Assembly (NCBI RefSeq): GCF_015767635.1
Contig: NZ_CP065230.1
Span: 310,001 to 374,000 of the forward strand
DNA from: Halomonas sp. A40-4
GTDB taxonomy: Bacteria > Pseudomonadota > Gammaproteobacteria > Pseudomonadales > Halomonadaceae
Reading direction: 5' to 3'
DNA: 64,000 nt
Shown: positions 32,030-40,656 of the stretch, in pieces
Layout of the letters: every line of letters begins with the position of its first letter
Numbering within the stretch: position 1 is the stretch's first letter
Notes under the pieces: model-generated
What the model saw: only the letters and a program-made list of their open reading frames with translations
The model's database searches: none
What the model was told of the DNA's origin: nothing
Program-made: the position numbers and the translations under genes

Positions 32030-33361
32030 ATGACACAAATGCGCTGGGAAGAGTTACTTTCCCCTAAACGGCTCCACGACCAACGCTCGACCAGTACCCG
32101 CGAAATAGGGCGTAGTCCGTTTCACAAAGATCACGACCGCATTGTCTTTTCCGGTTCTTTCAGGCGCCTTGGACGTAAAACGCAGGTCCACCCCCTGACT
32201 GAAAACGATCATATCCACACCCGCTTGACCCACTCGTTGGAAGTCGGCTGTGTGGGACGCTCTTTGGGCATGATTGTGGGCGAGCTGTTACGCGAGAGGT
32301 TGCCGAAATGGATAACACCTGCTGATTTGGGAGTGATCGTTCAAACGGCATGCCTGGGTCATGATATTGGTAACCCTCCTTTTGGGCACGCCGGTGAGTA
32401 TGCCATTCGTGATTGGTTTCAGCGTGCTCAGAGCAGCGGCCTGTTAGAAGGTCTGTCAGAGGCTGAGCGCGAGGATTTGTTGACCTACGAGGGCAACGCC
32501 CAGGGGTTTCGAGTGATTACCCAGATCGAATATAACCAGTTCAATGGCGGTATGCGACTTTCTGCGGCGACACTGGGTGCGTTACTTAAATACCCTTGGA
32601 CGGTCCGTTACAGTGGGCGCGCGGGGAAGTTTGGCGCATATCAGTCAGAGCAGGCATTGCTCAAAGAGGTCGCTGAAGCAGTGGGTCTACTGCCCAAGGG
32701 TGAGCAGCGCTGGTGTCGACATCCGTTAGCCTGGCTGGTCGAAGCGGCGGATGACATCTGCTATGCACTACTGGATCTCGAAGATGGTTTGGAAATGGGG
32801 ATTCTGCGTTATGAAGAAGTTGTCGAGGTCTTGCGTCAGATAGCGGGAGAATTTCCACCTGAGTATGCCGAGATGCAAGCCCGCAATGTGTCACAACGTC
32901 GGCGAATTGCACTGCTTCGTGGCGCAGCGATGGAGCGTGCGGTCAATGATGTTGGCGCGGTGTTTGTGCAACATGAACAGGCCCTGCTGAGTGGAACGCT
33001 CAGCGATGACCTTCTGGAACTGTGCCACCCAGATCTGGGATGGGGCGTTCAGGCGGCAAAGCAGTTGGCCCGGGAGCGCATTTTCCAAAATGAGCGGAAG
33101 GCAAAACTGGAAATTGGCGCCTATACAACGCTGGGCATTTTGCTTGAAGCGTTTATTGGTGCTGCACACGAGTTGCACCACACCGGGCGTAGCTCGTTCA
33201 AGCATCAGCGTGTTCTCGCCTTGATAGGCGAGAACACGCCGCTGGCGTCCTGGCCGCTCTACGAAAGCTACCGGCGAATGCTGGATTTTATCGGCGGTAT
33301 GACAGATCACTATGCCGTCGACCTGGCCCAGGAAATGGGCGGGCGTTTGCGAGGCGATTAG
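32030..33361 (+). CDS. dgt: Deoxyguanosinetriphosphate triphosphohydrolase-like protein (dNTPase)
   Basis: 443 residues, HD-domain hydrolase that cleaves dNTPs to deoxynucleosides and triphosphate. The metal site is RLTHSLEV (H), then CLGHDIGNPPFGHAGE (HD), and the final Asp in VEAADDICYALLDLEDG. N-terminal SPFHKDHDRIVFSGSFRRL is characteristic. Start at 32030 is fixed by AAGGAGG 5 bases upstream; the frame is open 19 codons further without a ribosome site. Converges on the NERD gene with 6 bases between stops. Confidence 0.93.
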   Translation: MTQMRWEELLSPKRLHDQRSTSTREIGRSPFHKDHDRIVFSGSFRRLGRKTQVHPLTENDHIHTRLTHSLEVGCVGRSLGMIVGELLRERLPKWITPADLGVIVQTACLGHDIGNPPFGHAGEYAIRDWFQRAQSSGLLEGLSEAEREDLLTYEGNAQGFRVITQIEYNQFNGGMRLSAATLGALLKYPWTVRYSGRAGKFGAYQSEQALLKEVAEAVGLLPKGEQRWCRHPLAWLVEAADDICYALLDLEDGLEMGILRYEEVVEVLRQIAGEFPPEYAEMQARNVSQRRRIALLRGAAMERAVNDVGAVFVQHEQALLSGTLSDDLLELCHPDLGWGVQAAKQLARERIFQNERKAKLEIGAYTTLGILLEAFIGAAHELHHTGRSSFKHQRVLALIGENTPLASWPLYESYRRMLDFIGGMTDHYAVDLAQEMGGRLRGD

Positions 33362-33367
33362 GCTTCA

Positions 33368-34276
33368 TCATACCGAAGGTTGGCGAAGATGCGTCAGCTC
33401 CATGAGCTTGGCGCGTTCCAGCAAAATATTGATGATCTTATCGTGAATGGGGTCGCTGATCTGGCCGGGGGTGAGCGCGGTCAGTTGGCTTGCCAGCATA
33501 TCGCCACTTACGACTAAAATGTCAGGTGCCGCGTCATCGGTGTCAATGTGCCAGCCGGGTAAGACCAGCACACCTCTCACGGGCACCGAAACACCACAGC
33601 GCTGTTCCAGCCATTGGCGTAGCCAATCGACCCCTTGACGCGTTTTATGCAGTGGACGCCGTTCTTGCCAATAGGGAAAGCGAAGTCGCTCGCGCTCGAC
33701 GGCAACCGTATTTTGCCCACGCCCTGCATTACTGATGGGGACAGCGCGTGCGCGGGTTTCGACCACGAAAACGCCGTGCGGGGTCACCACCACATGATCA
33801 ATCGTAAAATTATCCGTCGGCACGTCGTGGAAAACGTAGTAAGGGTGTGCATCGGGGCGGATAAGCCGCTCAAGTTCCTGGCCGACAGCAAGCTCGCAGG
33901 CCAGTCCCAGCTTCAATCGCCGAATGCGTTGGTAGTCGCGGACTAAAAGCAATGAAAATGCCAGGACAAGCAGTGTACTAAGCAGGCCATACAGCGCCCA
34001 TTCCACCCAGTCCTGTTTATCGGCAAAAAGCATTCGCCCCATACCATAGACCAATGGCGAAAGACTGATCAAAGGGCCTAATGCGCCGTTGAGGAACAGG
34101 CTTGAGAACGCTTGATCCAACCGGTAGCGCAAAGCCTGGCCGGGCTCGCGTAGCGGGGTGTCGAAGGGAGATTGAACACGAGCGTCATGCAGGCTACGGA
34201 GTGCCAAAACAATGCTGGCCATCGCCGCCATGGGAAAGAGAAAAATCAGCGGGAGCAAATATTCTAGCCAGGTCAT
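33368..34276 (-). CDS. NERD-domain membrane protein
   Basis: 302 residues. The first ~140 carry about three membrane helices (LLPLIFLFPMAAMASIVLAL; a segment near 65; WALYGLLSTLLVLAFSLLLV). The rest holds a nuclease-related domain: AVGQELERL, then DNFTIDHVVVTPHGVFVVETR, where the D and E-x-R/K resemble a restriction-endonuclease-like core, followed by WLRQWLEQ. NERD proteins are thought to act on DNA but most are uncharacterised. The usual ExK reads ETR here, so catalytic competence is uncertain. Confidence 0.85.
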   Translation of the reverse strand: MTWLEYLLPLIFLFPMAAMASIVLALRSLHDARVQSPFDTPLREPGQALRYRLDQAFSSLFLNGALGPLISLSPLVYGMGRMLFADKQDWVEWALYGLLSTLLVLAFSLLLVRDYQRIRRLKLGLACELAVGQELERLIRPDAHPYYVFHDVPTDNFTIDHVVVTPHGVFVVETRARAVPISNAGRGQNTVAVERERLRFPYWQERRPLHKTRQGVDWLRQWLEQRCGVSVPVRGVLVLPGWHIDTDDAAPDILVVSGDMLASQLTALTPGQISDPIHDKIINILLERAKLMELTHLRQPSV

Positions 34277-34333
34277 TGCAAAGTCCTAGTGCGATGTGAC
34301 TGCACAGTGACGGTCCGTCCTGAGACGCATGGA

Positions 34334-34708
34334 TTAGCCACCAGCCAGTTTGACTTGATAGCCGCGTGCAGTTAACTCCTGCTTCAGGCTATCACGGTGA
34401 TCACCTTGAATTTCAATGATGCCATCTTTAACAGCACCGCCTGTGCCACAGCGTTTTTTAAGCGCTTTGGCGAGGTCTTTGAGCTCTGCGGTTGTTAGCG
34501 GTATGCCGCTAATCGTCGTGACCCCTTTGCCTTTACGGCCACTGGTTTCACGACGAATACGGACGACACCGTCAAGGGCGGCAATACGCGCTTGTTCGCT
34601 ATCGGCATCACAGCGACAGGATTCGAGAGGTTCACGGCAAGAGGGGCAGGTGTTGCCTTTTTCGGTGGAATATACCAGCCCACCAAGCTGGTCGCGTAAT
34701 GAGGCCAT
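34334..34708 (-). CDS. yciH: SUI1/YciH family translation factor
   Basis: 124 residues with an N-terminal zinc-ribbon-like motif (CPSCREPLESCRC) and a C-terminal SUI1 fold (RKGKGVTTISGIPL, CGTGGAVKDGIIEIQGDHRD). SUI1/eIF1 relatives can monitor start-codon choice; in bacteria the role is minor and not well defined. Four bases downstream of the HAD gene, so co-transcribed with it. Confidence 0.94.
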   Translation of the reverse strand: MASLRDQLGGLVYSTEKGNTCPSCREPLESCRCDADSEQARIAALDGVVRIRRETSGRKGKGVTTISGIPLTTAELKDLAKALKKRCGTGGAVKDGIIEIQGDHRDSLKQELTARGYQVKLAGG

Positions 34709-34712
34709 CGCG

Positions 34713-35411
34713 TTATTTTCCTTCAGAGTAATAAGGCTCGGCTGCCTCGCTCATTTCCTGGCTTAACTGCCTGACCACGGCAGGTAGCTGAAACATGTTG
34801 CTGATCATGATGGCATTTTCCGGCGTGGTTTCAGCGTCGGGAAAGCGATTCAAATGAATGACCTTCATGCCAGCTTCAAGGGCAGCCCGTACGCCGACTA
34901 ACGCATCATCAATGGCGATACAGTTAGCTGCGTTGAATCCCATGATACTCGCGGCATAGAGATGTAAACAGGGTTCTGGTTTCCAGCAGTTGGCGGTATA
35001 GCCACTGAAAAGGCGTTCCGCGAAATAGCCATCGAGCCCTGTTGCCTTGAGCGCAGTGCGAATTTTGCCTTCGGGGCCGTTAGAGACCACTGCACTCGGG
35101 TAAGCGGATAACCGCTCAAGGGCTTCTTTCGCGCCGGGAATCGTGGTGAGTTCATTGGCGAGCCGTTTAGCCAGGTTGGCACGCATGGCGTTTTCCATGC
35201 TGTTCAACTGATCATTGCAGACATTGCCATGGCGTAACTGTAGCTGGGCAACGATATTACGAAAGCGCGAGCCTCTAAATTCACCCAAATAGTCAGACGG
35301 TAAGAAAGGAAGTCCCACACTATTCAGCCCTGTCGACATCTCTTCGGCAAGAAGAGGCTCACTATCAACCAAGGTGCCATCGCAATCAAATAATAACAGG
35401 GGAAGCGGCAT
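34713..35411 (-). CDS. HAD-superfamily hydrolase, subfamily IA (YieH-like)
   Basis: 232 residues. HAD motif I FDCDGTLVDSEP (nucleophile Asp and acid Asp), an alpha-helical cap at ~20-85, motif II VVSNGPEGK, motif III Lys in CWKPEPCLHLY, motif IV AIDDALVGVRAA. Closest type by eye is the YieH/YqaB-like sugar- or 6-phosphogluconate phosphatases; the substrate is not determinable. First gene of a pair with yciH. Confidence 0.88.
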   Translation of the reverse strand: MPLPLLLFDCDGTLVDSEPLLAEEMSTGLNSVGLPFLPSDYLGEFRGSRFRNIVAQLQLRHGNVCNDQLNSMENAMRANLAKRLANELTTIPGAKEALERLSAYPSAVVSNGPEGKIRTALKATGLDGYFAERLFSGYTANCWKPEPCLHLYAASIMGFNAANCIAIDDALVGVRAALEAGMKVIHLNRFPDAETTPENAIMISNMFQLPAVVRQLSQEMSEAAEPYYSEGK

Positions 35412-35682
35412 GGGAGATTTCCTAGCAGAGACTCAGCAGCTGCAGTGACAAACAGAAAAATTAATCATAAGACCATTGAACGAGATTTTAGCGTATTTGT
35501 GAACAGTGTTCTGTAATTTTTTGCTTGCCTGACCGGTTGAGCTGATTCAGATTGACCAAAAACGTGTGACTAGCATGCCAAATTTGACCGTTTATTGAGC
35601 GGCATTTTTACGGTTTATAGTTAAGGCGCGAGGCACGAAATGACGTGCTAAGCTGTACTACCACAATAAGGAGACCGTGACG

Positions 35683-36003
35683 ATGCGACTAACCCCCTGG
35701 ATCATGCCGTTGGCGTTTGCTGCCGCCATGCTGGCCGCCACTAGTGCGGCAACCGCTGACGAACATGAGCATGAGCCTCTCGACGATGCAGCGCTCGAGG
35801 AAGAATATGGTATTAAAGCAGGTGCCGTTAAGCGGGACGCTGAAGACCGTAGCAGCGATACCTCTGACGCCGAGAACAATGGTGCTGAGGAAGAAGCGGC
35901 AGAAGATGAAGAAACCTCAGCGGGTACTGGCGGCTCTGGCGATGCGAATGCGGATAACGGAGAAAGTGATGACAGCGAAAGCGACTCCGAAGACGAAGAG
36001 TAA
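35683..36003 (+). CDS. Exported, strongly acidic protein of unknown function
   Basis: 106 residues. I do not recognise a family. Residues 1-26 form a signal peptide (hydrophobic PLAFAAAMLAATSAATA, cleavage likely before DEHEHE). The mature part is disordered-looking: nearly half Asp and Glu, many Ser, Gly and Asn, and a C-terminal S/D/E run; no Cys, so not a lipoprotein. It has its own ribosome site (AAGGAG, 9 bases upstream of ATG 35683) and its own terminator. An in-frame GTG at 35677 is too close to the ribosome site. Monocistronic. A cation-binding periplasmic role is only a guess. Confidence 0.7.
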   Translation: MRLTPWIMPLAFAAAMLAATSAATADEHEHEPLDDAALEEEYGIKAGAVKRDAEDRSSDTSDAENNGAEEEAAEDEETSAGTGGSGDANADNGESDDSESDSEDEE

Positions 36004-36028
36004 GTACTCCATTCAATAAGTGTCCATT

Positions 36029-36058
36029 AAAAAGACGGCCAAGTTGGCCGTCTTTTTT
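36029..36058. terminator. Bidirectional terminator between the acidic protein gene and fba
   Basis: AAAAAGACGGCC / GGCCGTCTTTTT stem (36029-36040, 36046-36057), loop of 5, with A and T runs on either side. Serves the upstream plus-strand gene and the convergent fba. Confidence 0.9.
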
Positions 36059-36090
36059 GGTGGCTACTGCCAGACATGATGCTGTTGGCG

Positions 36091-37155
36091 TTACTTTACC
36101 TTGGGGGCCAGTTCGCCACGCTCGTAGCGCTGATACATGTCTTCCAGGCTGATGGGGTTTATCTTGCTGGCATTACCTGCCGTACCAAAGGCTTCATAAC
36201 GCGCAATGCAAAGCTCGCGCATGGCCGAGACGGTTTCTTTGAGGAATTTGCGCGGATCAAATTCAGACGGATTTTCAGCCAAGAAGCGACGCACTGCCCC
36301 GGTAGATGCCAAACGTAAGTCGGTATCCACGTTCACCTTGCGCACGCCATGCTTGATGCCTTCCACAATTTCTTCGACAGGCACCCCGTAGGTTTCGGGA
36401 ATCTCGCCGCCATATTGGTTGATGACATCGAGCCATTCCTGGGGCACAGACGATGAACCGTGCATGACCAGATGCGTGTCAGGGATGCGCGCATGGATTT
36501 CCTTGATGCGCTGGATCGATAGCGTGTCACCCGTGGGTGGCTTGGTGAACTTGTAAGCACCGTGGCTGGTGCCAATGGCAATCGCAAGCGCATCCACATG
36601 GGTAGCTTTGACAAACTCAGCCGCTTCTTCCGGGTCGGTGAGCAGTTGCTCCATGTCGAGCTTGCCTTCGGCACCGATACCGTCTTCTTCACCGGCCATA
36701 CCGGTTTCCAGACTGCCCAGGCAGCCCAGTTCGCCCTCGACGGAAACGCCGCAGGCATGCGCCATGTCGACGGCGCGGCGCGTCACATCAACGTTGTACG
36801 CGTAATCTGTGGGGGTCTTGCCGTCTTCGCCCAGTGAACCATCCATCATGACGGATGAGAAGCCGAGCTGGATAGAGCGTTGGCAAACGGCCGGGCTGGT
36901 CCCATGATCCTGGTGCATGGCCACCGGAATATGCGGGAACTCTTCAACAGCCGCCAGAATCAAGTGGCGCAGAAATGGGGCGCCCGCATACTTACGGGCA
37001 CCGGCGGACGCTTGCACGATGACCGGTGAGTCGGTCGCATCGGCGGCTTCCATAATGGCGCGCATCTGTTCCAGGTTATTAACGTTGAACGCCGGGACGC
37101 CGTAGCCGTATTCGGCGGCATGGTCTAGCATTTGGCGCATGCTGATCAGAGCCAT
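36091..37155 (-). CDS. fba: Fructose-bisphosphate aldolase, class II (Calvin-cycle subtype)
   Basis: 354 residues. Zinc-dependent cleavage or condensation of fructose-1,6-bisphosphate. Metal ligands lie in VAMHQDHG and GTSHGAYK, phosphate loop [24 protein letters not shown] and SVMMDGSL are family blocks. The length and the AGARKYAG block fit the CbbA-type subgroup. Last gene of tkt...epd-pgk-fba; 77 bases separate it from pgk, including a 7-bp hairpin (37199-37217) without a T tract. Confidence 0.97.
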   Translation of the reverse strand: MALISMRQMLDHAAEYGYGVPAFNVNNLEQMRAIMEAADATDSPVIVQASAGARKYAGAPFLRHLILAAVEEFPHIPVAMHQDHGTSPAVCQRSIQLGFSSVMMDGSLGEDGKTPTDYAYNVDVTRRAVDMAHACGVSVEGELGCLGSLETGMAGEEDGIGAEGKLDMEQLLTDPEEAAEFVKATHVDALAIAIGTSHGAYKFTKPPTGDTLSIQRIKEIHARIPDTHLVMHGSSSVPQEWLDVINQYGGEIPETYGVPVEEIVEGIKHGVRKVNVDTDLRLASTGAVRRFLAENPSEFDPRKFLKETVSAMRELCIARYEAFGTAGNASKINPISLEDMYQRYERGELAPKVK

Positions 37156-37232
37156 TGAGTCACCTTATCTGTGAGGTTAATGCTGGTATCGGAGTCAACG
37201 GGCGCAGCGAGCGCCCGCTGAAATGTTAACGG

Positions 37233-38402
37233 TTATCCGCGTTGGGCGGCGGCTTCGAGCGCAGCGACGGCAGGTAACTGTTTGCCTTCGACGTATTCAA
37301 GAAACGCACCACCGCCAGTTGAGATGTAGGATACATGATCTTCAATGGCGTATTTATCGATGGCCGCCAAGGTATCTCCACCACCGGCGATTGAGAAAGC
37401 GCTGCTTGCGGCAATGGCGTGGGCGATCACCTCGGTGCCTTTGCCAAACTGATCAATTTCAAACACACCAACCGGGCCATTCCATAAAATGGTGCCGGCG
37501 TTTTTCAACAGGCTGGCCAGATGCGCAGCAGTATCGGGCCCGATGTCCAGGATCATTTCGTCATCGCCAACCTGATCTACCGGCTTGACCACCGCGTCGG
37601 CAGATTCGGAGAATTCGGTCGCCACCACCACATCAGTGGGTAGCGGTATAGTGACTTTTTCCATCAGCGCTTTTGCCTGGCCGATTAAATCCGCTTCATG
37701 AAGCGATTTGCCGACATTGTAGCCTGCGGCGGCAATGAACGTATTGGCGATGCCGCCGCCAACAATCAGTTGGTCGCACTTGTCGGAAAGCGCGGTCAGC
37801 ACGTCTAGTTTGGTCGACACTTTGGAGCCACCAACAATCGCCGCCATGGGGCGAGCGGGATGAGCCAGGGCCTTTTCCAGCGCATCAAGTTCCTGGGCGA
37901 TCAGAGGGCCTGCACAGGCCGTCGGGGCAAAGCGCGCAACGCCATGGGTCGACGCCTGCGCACGGTGGGCGGTGCCGAAGGCATCCATCACGAAGATATC
38001 GCACAGGCTGGCATACTGTTTGGCAAGGTGCTCATCGTCCTTCTTCTCGCCAGTGTTGAAGCGCACGTTTTCCAGCAGCGCAACGTCGCCGTCGGCCAAT
38101 GTCGGTGCACGATCAAGATAGTCGGTAATCAGTTTAACAGGGTGGCCCAGCAATTCACCCAGGTGTGCAGCGACGGGTGCCAGTGAAAATTCGTCGGCTG
38201 ACTCGCCTTCCGTCGGGCGGCCCAGGTGGCTCATCAGCAGGACTTTGGCACCGGCCTTGGCAGCTGCCTGGATCGTCGGAAGCGCCGCACGAAGACGTGC
38301 ATCGCTGGACACACGCCCGTGCTTGATCGGTACGTTGAGGTCTTCACGAATCAGTACGCGCTGTCCTTTCAAGGACAGGTCGGTCATTTTTTGCACGTTC
38401 AT
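37233..38402 (-). CDS. pgk: Phosphoglycerate kinase
   Basis: 389 residues. Interconverts 1,3-bisphosphoglycerate and ADP with 3-phosphoglycerate and [15 protein letters not shown] (substrate site), [23 protein letters not shown], and the C-terminal nucleotide site with [12 protein letters not shown] and [15 protein letters not shown]. Second of epd-pgk-fba. Confidence 0.98.
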   Translation of the reverse strand: MNVQKMTDLSLKGQRVLIREDLNVPIKHGRVSSDARLRAALPTIQAAAKAGAKVLLMSHLGRPTEGESADEFSLAPVAAHLGELLGHPVKLITDYLDRAPTLADGDVALLENVRFNTGEKKDDEHLAKQYASLCDIFVMDAFGTAHRAQASTHGVARFAPTACAGPLIAQELDALEKALAHPARPMAAIVGGSKVSTKLDVLTALSDKCDQLIVGGGIANTFIAAAGYNVGKSLHEADLIGQAKALMEKVTIPLPTDVVVATEFSESADAVVKPVDQVGDDEMILDIGPDTAAHLASLLKNAGTILWNGPVGVFEIDQFGKGTEVIAHAIAASSAFSIAGGGDTLAAIDKYAIEDHVSYISTGGGAFLEYVEGKQLPAVAALEAAAQRG

Positions 38403-38456
38403 GCGAGTATTTCCTCGTGTTCAAGCGGGTGAAAAGTCATGGTGGAGCCCTGCGAG

Positions 38457-39497
38457 TCAGCGTGTGCTGCCTTCCGCCAGTGTGGCCAAGCGTTGGGTGA
38501 TGTCCAGCATGCGATTGGCAAACCCCCATTCGTTATCAAACCAGCACAGCAGCTTGACCAGGCGTTTACCGGCCACCCGTGTCTGTGTGGCGTCTAGGAT
38601 GCCAGAGCGCGGGTCGTGATTAAAATCGATCGAGGCCATGGGGGCTTCGGTATAGCCTAATACCCCCGCCAATTGCTGTTGGCTGGCTTCCCGTAGCAGT
38701 GCATTCACCTGGTCGGCATCGGTGTCCTGGTGCACCGTCAGCGCTGCATCCATGGCGGATACGTTAATGGTGGGGACGCGCATATGCAGGCACTCAAAAC
38801 GACCGGCAAGACGCGGCATCAAGCGGCTGATGCCCAACGCCAAGCCGGTGTCCACCGGTACGATGGATTGCATCGCTGAACGCGTCAGGCGCAGATCGGT
38901 CTGATGGTAGGCGTCAATGACCGGCTGATCATTCATGGCCGAATGAATCGTGGTGGTTACGCCATGCTCCAGTCCCAGTGCGTTGTCCAGAACGGTCAGT
39001 AAGGGTACCAGGCAATTGGTGGTACACGACGCCGCCGAGATAATGCGCTGCGAGCGTGTCAGCTCGTTCTGGTTAATGCCCCATACAACGGTGGCATCGA
39101 CATCGCTTTCAGCGGGTTGAGAAAACAGCAGGCGCTTGGCCCCGGCTTCAAGGTGCTGCTCGGCGGTGGCGCGATCCTTGAAGCTGCCCGAGCACTCCAG
39201 TACCAGATCAATATCCAGAGCGGCCCAGGGAAGTGACCGTGGATCTTGTTCGCAGAGGACATGAATGCGCTCCCCGTTAATCAGCAGCGCTTCGCCATCG
39301 TTATCCACCTCACCTGGAAAACGGCCGTGAGTGGTATCGTAACGGGTGAGATAGGTAATGGTCGCCAGGTCGGAAAGCTCGTTGATTGCCACCACTTCAA
39401 TATCGGGGTGGCCTCGCTCAACCAGCGCGCGCAGGATGCATTGGCCAATGCGTCCGTAGCCATTAATGGCGATGCGATACCTTTTGGAATTAGCCAT
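38457..39497 (-). CDS. epd: Erythrose-4-phosphate dehydrogenase (GAPDH family)
   Basis: 346 residues. Oxidises erythrose-4-phosphate for pyridoxal-phosphate synthesis; some relatives serve as GAPDH. INGYGRIGQ is the NAD site, ASCTTNC holds the catalytic Cys, and TIHSAMNDQPVIDAYH with SIVPVDTGLA are the Epd-type variants of GAPDH blocks, which is why I prefer epd over gapA. Position between tkt and pgk supports this (tkt makes erythrose-4-phosphate). Confidence 0.92.
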   Translation of the reverse strand: MANSKRYRIAINGYGRIGQCILRALVERGHPDIEVVAINELSDLATITYLTRYDTTHGRFPGEVDNDGEALLINGERIHVLCEQDPRSLPWAALDIDLVLECSGSFKDRATAEQHLEAGAKRLLFSQPAESDVDATVVWGINQNELTRSQRIISAASCTTNCLVPLLTVLDNALGLEHGVTTTIHSAMNDQPVIDAYHQTDLRLTRSAMQSIVPVDTGLALGISRLMPRLAGRFECLHMRVPTINVSAMDAALTVHQDTDADQVNALLREASQQQLAGVLGYTEAPMASIDFNHDPRSGILDATQTRVAGKRLVKLLCWFDNEWGFANRMLDITQRLATLAEGSTR

Positions 39498-39583
39498 GTC
39501 GCGAAGCGGCTCTTGAAAGTGGAGCAGGGGCCACGGTGGGCATGAAAGTAGACGCGATGATAACGTATTTCAGCTGGCGATGC

Positions 39584-40300
39584 TTAGCCCACACCTACCA
39601 ACTCCCAGGCCAGTGGTAGCAATAGCGCGGTAAAAATGCCGGTCAGACTCATTCCCAATGAGGCAAAGGCGCCGGCGGTGGGGCTTAGCTCAAAGGCTCG
39701 CACGGTGCCAATCGCATGACCATTCAGACCCAGTGCAAAGCCGATAATGCGTTCGTCGTCGATGTGTAAAACCCTTGCGCAAAGGCTGACAAACGGAATG
39801 GTGACGACCCCCGTCATCAGTAAGGCCCCCATCAATAGAGCCACGTTGCCACCCAACTGTTCGGTAATGCCAATGGCGATCGGCGCAGTGACGGATTTGG
39901 CGGCGATGGAGGCCAATATCTGACCGGAGCTGCCCATTAACCAGGCAATACCCAACGCATAGCAAGCTGCCAGTGCTGCCGAGATCGGCAGGCATATCGC
40001 TAACGGGCGCCAGAGTGCGCGGATACGTGGTAACTGTTGGTAAAGCGGCATCCCCAAGGCAACCGTTGCCGGTCCTAACAGGACCGTCAGCCAATCGGCG
40101 CCCTGACGGTAGGTTGCATAAGGCATGCCTATCAGCGCTAACGCCCCGGCGAGGAGTAACGCGGCAACCAGGATGGCGGGAAGCCAGGCGGGCTTTTTCA
40201 GGCGATTAAAGAGCTCGCTGCCCAACAAGTACGCCGCGATTGTCAGCCCGACGGCAAACAGTGGCGTCGCAGTGAGCGTCGCCAATACGTCAATGGGCAT
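39584..40300 (-). CDS. lrgB: LrgB/CidB family membrane protein
   Basis: 238 residues, several membrane helices. LrgB blocks: LLGPATVALGMPLY, KSVTAPIAIGITEQLGG, and FALGLNGHAIGTVRAFE. Originally seen as an anti-holin partner in murein-hydrolase export; in several bacteria LrgAB-type pairs are now implicated in pyruvate uptake. Overlaps lrgA by 11 bases. Placed inside a sugar-phosphate gene cluster, which favours the metabolic reading. Confidence 0.93.
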   Translation of the reverse strand: MPIDVLATLTATPLFAVGLTIAAYLLGSELFNRLKKPAWLPAILVAALLLAGALALIGMPYATYRQGADWLTVLLGPATVALGMPLYQQLPRIRALWRPLAICLPISAALAACYALGIAWLMGSSGQILASIAAKSVTAPIAIGITEQLGGNVALLMGALLMTGVVTIPFVSLCARVLHIDDERIIGFALGLNGHAIGTVRAFELSPTAGAFASLGMSLTGIFTALLLPLAWELVGVG

Positions 40301-40640
40301 GATGCCCCATGAGCCGTTTCAGCAACCAGAGTGTGGTAATGACACTTAGCAGCGTTCCGAGTAGCAGCGCCGCCAGGATGGCAAGCCACTGGCCCGCCAG
40401 TTCATCGAGAATAAAGAAGACGCCCACAACACCGGGCATGATGAGCATGGCGAGCAGACCAATCAGCGGCTGAGCCGCGGCTGCGATACTGGATGGTACG
40501 CGGCCGATGACTACCAGAGTGGCGCACATCAGCAGCATGCCCACCACGCCTGACGAGATGGGCAAGCCGGAAAAGTGGATAACCACTTCTCCGAGCAACC
40601 AGTAGCCAATCAGCCATAACAGGCCACTCAACGCTGGCAT
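40290..40640 (-). CDS. lrgA: LrgA/CidA family membrane protein
   Basis: 116 residues with four predicted helices, the size of holin-like LrgA/CidA. LSGLLWLIGYWLLGEVVIHFSGLPISSGVVGMLL is shown only in part here: key blocks are GEVVIHFSGLPISSGVVG and FFILDELAGQW. Acts with LrgB in the inner membrane. Starts 16 bases behind the tkt stop and overlaps lrgB, so the three are likely one transcript. Confidence 0.92.
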   Translation of the reverse strand: MPALSGLLWLIGYWLLGEVVIHFSGLPISSGVVGMLLMCATLVVIGRVPSSIAAAAQPLIGLLAMLIMPGVVGVFFILDELAGQWLAILAALLLGTLLSVITTLWLLKRLMGHHAH

Positions 40641-40656
40641 GGCCTACCTCGCTTGC

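Noticed and set aside
37199..37217. Terminator between pgk and fba
   Set aside because: The 7-bp hairpin has no T tract, so at most it affects mRNA processing.
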